From: an uncultured Collinsella sp.
GTDB lineage: Bacteria > Actinomycetota > Coriobacteriia > Coriobacteriales > Coriobacteriaceae
Length of the DNA stretch: 6,109 bases
Direction of reading: 5' to 3'
Assembly (NCBI GenBank): GCA_900556285.1
Contig: USOF01000083.1
Span: 1 to 6,109, forward strand
Every line of letters starts with the position of its first letter. Position 1 is the first letter of the stretch. The position numbers were made by a program, and so were the translations under genes. The notes under the pieces were generated by a model. That model was not told where the DNA came from. It saw only the letters and a list, made by a program, of their open reading frames with translations, and made no database searches. Below are positions 6,089-6,109 of the stretch, piece by piece.

Positions 6089-6109
6089 GCGCAAGACGAA
6101 GGCCACATT

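Noticed and set aside
4820..6106. 428-codon minus-strand frame opposite the cell-wall hydrolase
   Set aside because: The plus strand encodes a complete signal peptide, coiled coil and catalytic domain with a ribosome site; the Leu-rich antisense product is a by-product of that repeat-like codon pattern.

Overview
The window looks like a chromosomal piece of a GC-rich (about 60%) anaerobic actinobacterium. Codon usage, gene content and the style of the cell-wall hydrolase fit Coriobacteriia such as Collinsella. That placement is inference: no rRNA or marker gene is present. The first 48 bases are not biological. They are an Illumina/Nextera P7-side adapter (end of P7, an 8-base i7 index, the read-2 transposase adapter) left on the contig end, so native sequence begins at base 49.

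There are four protein genes. Three are on the minus strand. Read in transcription order they are galE (UDP-glucose 4-epimerase, complete, 4550 to 3489), malQ (4-alpha-glucanotransferase, complete, 3266 to 1761) and glgP (glycogen/maltodextrin phosphorylase, 1631 down to the contig edge, C-terminal third missing). The fourth, on the plus strand and divergent from galE, is a secreted coiled-coil plus cysteine-peptidase peptidoglycan hydrolase of PcsB/CwlO-like architecture (4817 to 6022), with a twin-arginine signal peptide.

malQ and glgP form a functional pair. MalQ reshuffles short maltodextrins into longer chains, and GlgP phosphorolyses these to glucose-1-phosphate. galE links glucose-1-phosphate/UDP-sugar metabolism to galactose, but a strong intrinsic terminator (3431-3466) separates it from malQ. 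malQ appears to have its own promoter, overlapped by a 19-bp inverted repeat that looks like an operator. A GC-rich hairpin lies between malQ and glgP and may partly uncouple them.

No stretch longer than 300 bases lacks a gene. The largest gap is the 266-base galE/hydrolase divergent intergenic region, which contains inverted repeats and candidate promoters. I see no mobile element, CRISPR array, tRNA or rRNA. Apart from the hydrolase, its unusual export signal and some regulatory repeats, this is ordinary central-metabolism sequence. I do not see evidence for a new multi-gene system.
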